From Rhizophagus clarus (Eukaryota; Glomeromycota; Glomeromycetes; Glomerales; Glomeraceae), in NCBI GenBank assembly GCA_015698045.1, contig BLAL01000229.1, positions 1,958,001-2,022,000 of the forward strand: a stretch of 64,000 bases of DNA, in the 5' to 3' direction. The first letter of the stretch is position 1. Every line of letters starts with the position of its first letter. A model generated the notes under the pieces. That model saw nothing but the letters and a program-made list of their open reading frames with translations. It searched no databases and was not told where the DNA came from. Both the position numbers and the translations under genes were made by a program. This document shows positions 61,171 to 64,000 of this stretch, piece after piece.

Positions 61171-61556
61171 TTTTATTTTTCCATTTTCGATAATTGATTT
61201 ATATTTAATATTTAATATGTATGATATATAATATGTATGCTATTATTTTATAATATATACTGCAATTTATGATATATTTATTATTATTATATTATTATAT
61301 TGTCCATATTATTATTATTATATTACTATATTGTTCTTATTATTATATTATTATTATGTATAGAATGTTTATATAAAATATATCAAAATCATATTTATCT
61401 CGTCATGTTACTTATAAATGGCTATAAAATAACCAGTGCTCTAAAAAAGAGATTAATAGGATAGAAACGATATTAGAGAGTTAATTTATAAACAACGGAA
61501 TTTAAATCACTCAAAATACAAGCAGTTGATTTTAAATGATGAAACAAATACCTAAA
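61171..61556. other. AT-rich spacer with TTATTA microsatellite
   Basis: ATTATT/TATTAT runs at 61,270-61,360. Otherwise nothing recognisable, down to the stop codon of the next gene. Confidence 0.6.
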
Positions 61557-63606
61557 TTATGTACGTCTTCTGATATCGACCGGTACTTCTAAGTAAAAGG
61601 GACCTTGGTGCTCATCTACTTCTAAATTACCATTATTATCATCGTTTTGTTCTTCATTAGTTCCATCATTTTTATCAGCATTACCATTATTGCCATCATC
61701 GTTATTATCACCATTACCATTATTGTCATCATCGTTATTATCATCATTACCATTATTATCATCATCGTTATTATCACCGTCGTTATCCTCATCATCATCA
61801 TCATCATCAGATTCTGGTTCAATCCACCTTGATGATATCCACCAATTAGCCATGTCTTGTGTTGGTCTGCTTTTTTTATCGATATCGTCTAGACGGTAAC
61901 GTTTGCGACTTAACCCGGTTCCGATGCTTACTCCGATCTCGTCCGCTCGAAATAAGATTCTTTTAACCTAATGATAAATTTATAACTTATTAGCATAAAC
62001 GCCTATGTTTTAAACTTTCGCAACTTTACGTACTCTAGAAGACCTCCACTCCTTATTGTGAATCTTAATTACAGAATTTGTACTTATCAACCTTCCTGAT
62101 CTTATGTTATCGTTACGCTCTTCATTTGCCAGAACTTCGTCTTCAGTAGACCATTCATCCGAATGGACTTCTGCGGTATTTACTGCCTTTTCGCAATCTT
62201 TAATAAATACTTCCCTAGTCATATTTTCAGGACGACAATCATCTAGAATGCTGTCTTGCGTGAAGATCATGTGTTGGAGACCTTTGCGTCTTCTTGTCAT
62301 TTTCTATTAAAGAGTAAATTAAAATAATTAATAGATTATATACATTGTCATTTTAAATAATGAATTTCACACCTGATCTCTCCTCGACGTCATGTGTTGC
62401 CGTTTATTGTGTTCATCTATCTTACCCTCCTTTTTTAATTTCCAAATCTCCCGCCGTGATTTGTGTAGCTGTTTTATTACTTTTAAAAGTTCTGTATCGT
62501 ATACCTCTAATGAAGGAGGCATCGCTGCTTTGACGGCTGGTAGAAGCTTCTTATTTATCGACTTTTTTTGTTTACTAAATGTCTTTGACGTGTCGAAAAG
62601 AATCGACGAATCGAGGTTGTTTATAATATGGATTACCTCATCCTATTTAATATAACACTCATTTTTTAACGATCAATACAAAAGAGAAATATTTAATAAA
62701 ATAAAGATATATTTACATGAACGGTTTTTTTGAAATTTTTATCAGTTATTGGAGGAAGGGCACGCCGATTCTCTCTGGACAGAACTGGGGATAGGCTTCT
62801 ATTTCTTGGTCCTTCACTCGTTCTTTCTTCCGTTAGCACTTCCACACGTTTGGTAAGATTTGAAATCATGCTTCTTAATTCGCTGACTTCTCTGTTGTTA
62901 GCACCTATTATAAATCAGTATTTAATATAAATCATTTAGTATAAAAAATTTTACGTGCAAGTAAGTAAAGAAACGTGAAAGAAATACTACCGCTCGCTGG
63001 AGGTGAAGAAGAAGGAATTGTTAAAGATAGATCGGTTAAAGATCCTATAACAATAACGTTAAATTGGTATAGTATAAGTAAAATGAAATTTAATTAGCAC
63101 TAATATAAAACAATATTACTTTTTGTAATTGATCTCCCTCTAGAGACATTTTGATAGTTTCGATTATGTTGAGATTGAGAGCGTGATTGATGTCGATGAG
63201 GGGAATGAGAGCGAGATCGAGATCGACGTTGATGGGAACGAGAATGATGGGAACGATGAGGGGAGCGAGATCGACGTTGATGAGAATGAGAATGATGGGA
63301 ACGATGAGGGGAGCGAGAGCGATGGGAACGCGATCGTTGGGAACGATGAGGGGAGCGAGAGCGATGGGAACGCGATCGTTGGGATTCGGAATGATAATAA
63401 CGAGATTTGGATCGAGATGGGCGAGATCGAGGTTGACGAGTCGTTGAGCGAGATTTTGAGCGACTACGAGATCGATTAATATGAGTTTGATGCCGAGATT
63501 GACGAGATTGGGAACGGGAACTAGATTCATTTCGTTGAGATCTAATATGAGGATGAGAGCCATCACGAGAAATAGGAATTAAATTTAAAGGTTTGAATTT
63601 TCTCAT
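61557..63606 (-). CDS. SR-repeat protein with acidic Asn/Asp tail, complete six-exon gene
   Basis: Exons: 63606-63120, 63044-62991, 62904-62717, 62642-62373, 62303-62034, 61967-61557. All donors (GTAATA, GTAGTA, GTAAAT, GTGTGA, GTACGT) and AG acceptors keep phase; 559 aa. Residues about 25-150 are RS/RSRS/HRSRSPHRS repeats like those of splicing-related proteins. A coiled-coil-like stretch follows (REVSELRSMISNLTKRVEVL), then a conserved Lys-rich part (KQKKSINKKLLPAVKAAMPP, KSRREIWKLKKEGK), then RRRKGLQHMIFTQDSI. The tail is Asp/Asn-rich with tandem NGNDDNNDD motifs. No enzymatic domain. A family I associate with Rhizophagus expansions. Nuclear RNA or chromatin work is inference from the SR region. 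The start at 63,606 is the first ATG in frame; see the possible upstream exon. Confidence 0.75.
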
Positions 63607-64000
63607 TATGATATTGATAATTTGATAATTTAAAGATTAAACAAGAAACAAAGGCTCTATATATAACCGTTACTTACGTCTTCTGAACCATTTTCGTTAT
63701 CGTCTGATTAAAATAAAAGATAGATTAAATTAATAAGACTCGTTATCATTTAATAAAATATATCGCTATCAATATTAATTAAAATAAATCAATAAATTAA
63801 ATAAACTTGATATTATATCGCTTTCAATTAATTAAAATGTATTATTTAAAATAATCAGTAAACTACATTAATTAAATTAAGATAAATCAATCAATATTTA
63901 AATATATCAGTAAACTAGATATTATATCGCTATCAATTAATTAAAATATATCAATAAACTAAATATTATAGCGTTATCAATTAATAGAATATATCAATAA
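63607..64000. other. Upstream region with a possible extra 5' exon, then ATTAATT-rich DNA
   Basis: On the minus strand at about 63,703-63,678 the sequence TTTTAATCAG is followed by ACGATAACGAAAATGGTTC and then GAAGAC/GTAAGT. This has the form of a short exon with splice sites, codable as DNENGSED. Whether it joins the SR gene is unresolved. From 63,720 to the end there is a loose repeat (ATATCAATAAACTAAATATTATA), with copies near 63,830, 63,910 and 63,950. Confidence 0.4.

Noticed and set aside
61622..61899. Poly-Met/Ile and poly-Ser frames over the acidic tail
   Set aside because: Other frames of the GAT/AAT repeat encoding the Asp/Asn tail.
63090..63566. Ile/Leu/Asn-rich frame overlapping the SR gene
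   Set aside because: Alternative frame of the RS-repeat DNA; the RS frame continues through five phase-consistent exons and this one does not.

Overview
The window looks like nuclear DNA of an early-diverging fungus, most likely an arbuscular mycorrhizal fungus of the Rhizophagus type. The reasons are the very AT-rich sequence, short introns (about 35-100 nt) with GTAAGT-like donors, lineage-expanded gene families I associate with Rhizophagus irregularis, and a heavy, nested transposon load. The species call is recognition, not proof. No tRNA, rRNA or prokaryotic feature was seen.

Layout. 1-1.1 kb: a partial gene with a family-B DNA polymerase-like motif A, divergent from a small Cys/His-rich protein gene. 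1.6-6.6 kb: a complete six-exon Plavaka (CACTA-like) transposase, a two-exon gene for a small tail-anchored protein, and between them a stretch that folds as a structured RNA. 8-9.5 kb: a decayed lineage-specific gene. 12.5-17 kb: a LINE with an APE-type endonuclease that ends before the reverse transcriptase. 17-39.6 kb: a stack of mobile elements. Two diverged copies of one long-TIR family lie inverted to each other. Between them is a dead Plavaka copy hit independently by a TA-flanked MITE, a Tc1/mariner element and a hAT element loaded with a higher-order minisatellite. The second long-TIR copy is itself split by a 4.5-kb transposon of a family I cannot place.

39.8-50.3 kb is the gene-like host segment. 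It holds a hAT MITE with a perfect 8-bp target duplication, then a 19-exon RAB3GAP2 orthologue (1,225 codons, all splice phases consistent, one GC-AG intron), then a two-exon arrestin-domain gene on the same strand. 51-61 kb is again repeats, decayed genes and TIR elements. 61.6-63.6 kb carries a complete six-exon gene for an SR-rich, acidic-tailed protein with no recognised function.

How parts relate. RAB3GAP2 (Rab GTPase regulation) and the arrestin-domain protein (cargo or ubiquitin adaptor) both act in membrane traffic, but nothing shows they are co-regulated. Most other coding potential belongs to transposons. The insertions can be ordered: dead Plavaka first, then MITE, Tc1 and hAT within it; long-TIR element first, then the 4.5-kb element. 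The most unusual structure is at 38.15-39.01 kb: nine tandem units, most carrying a branch-site-like sequence, pyrimidine tract, AG acceptor, 36-37-nt mini-exon and GTAAGT donor.
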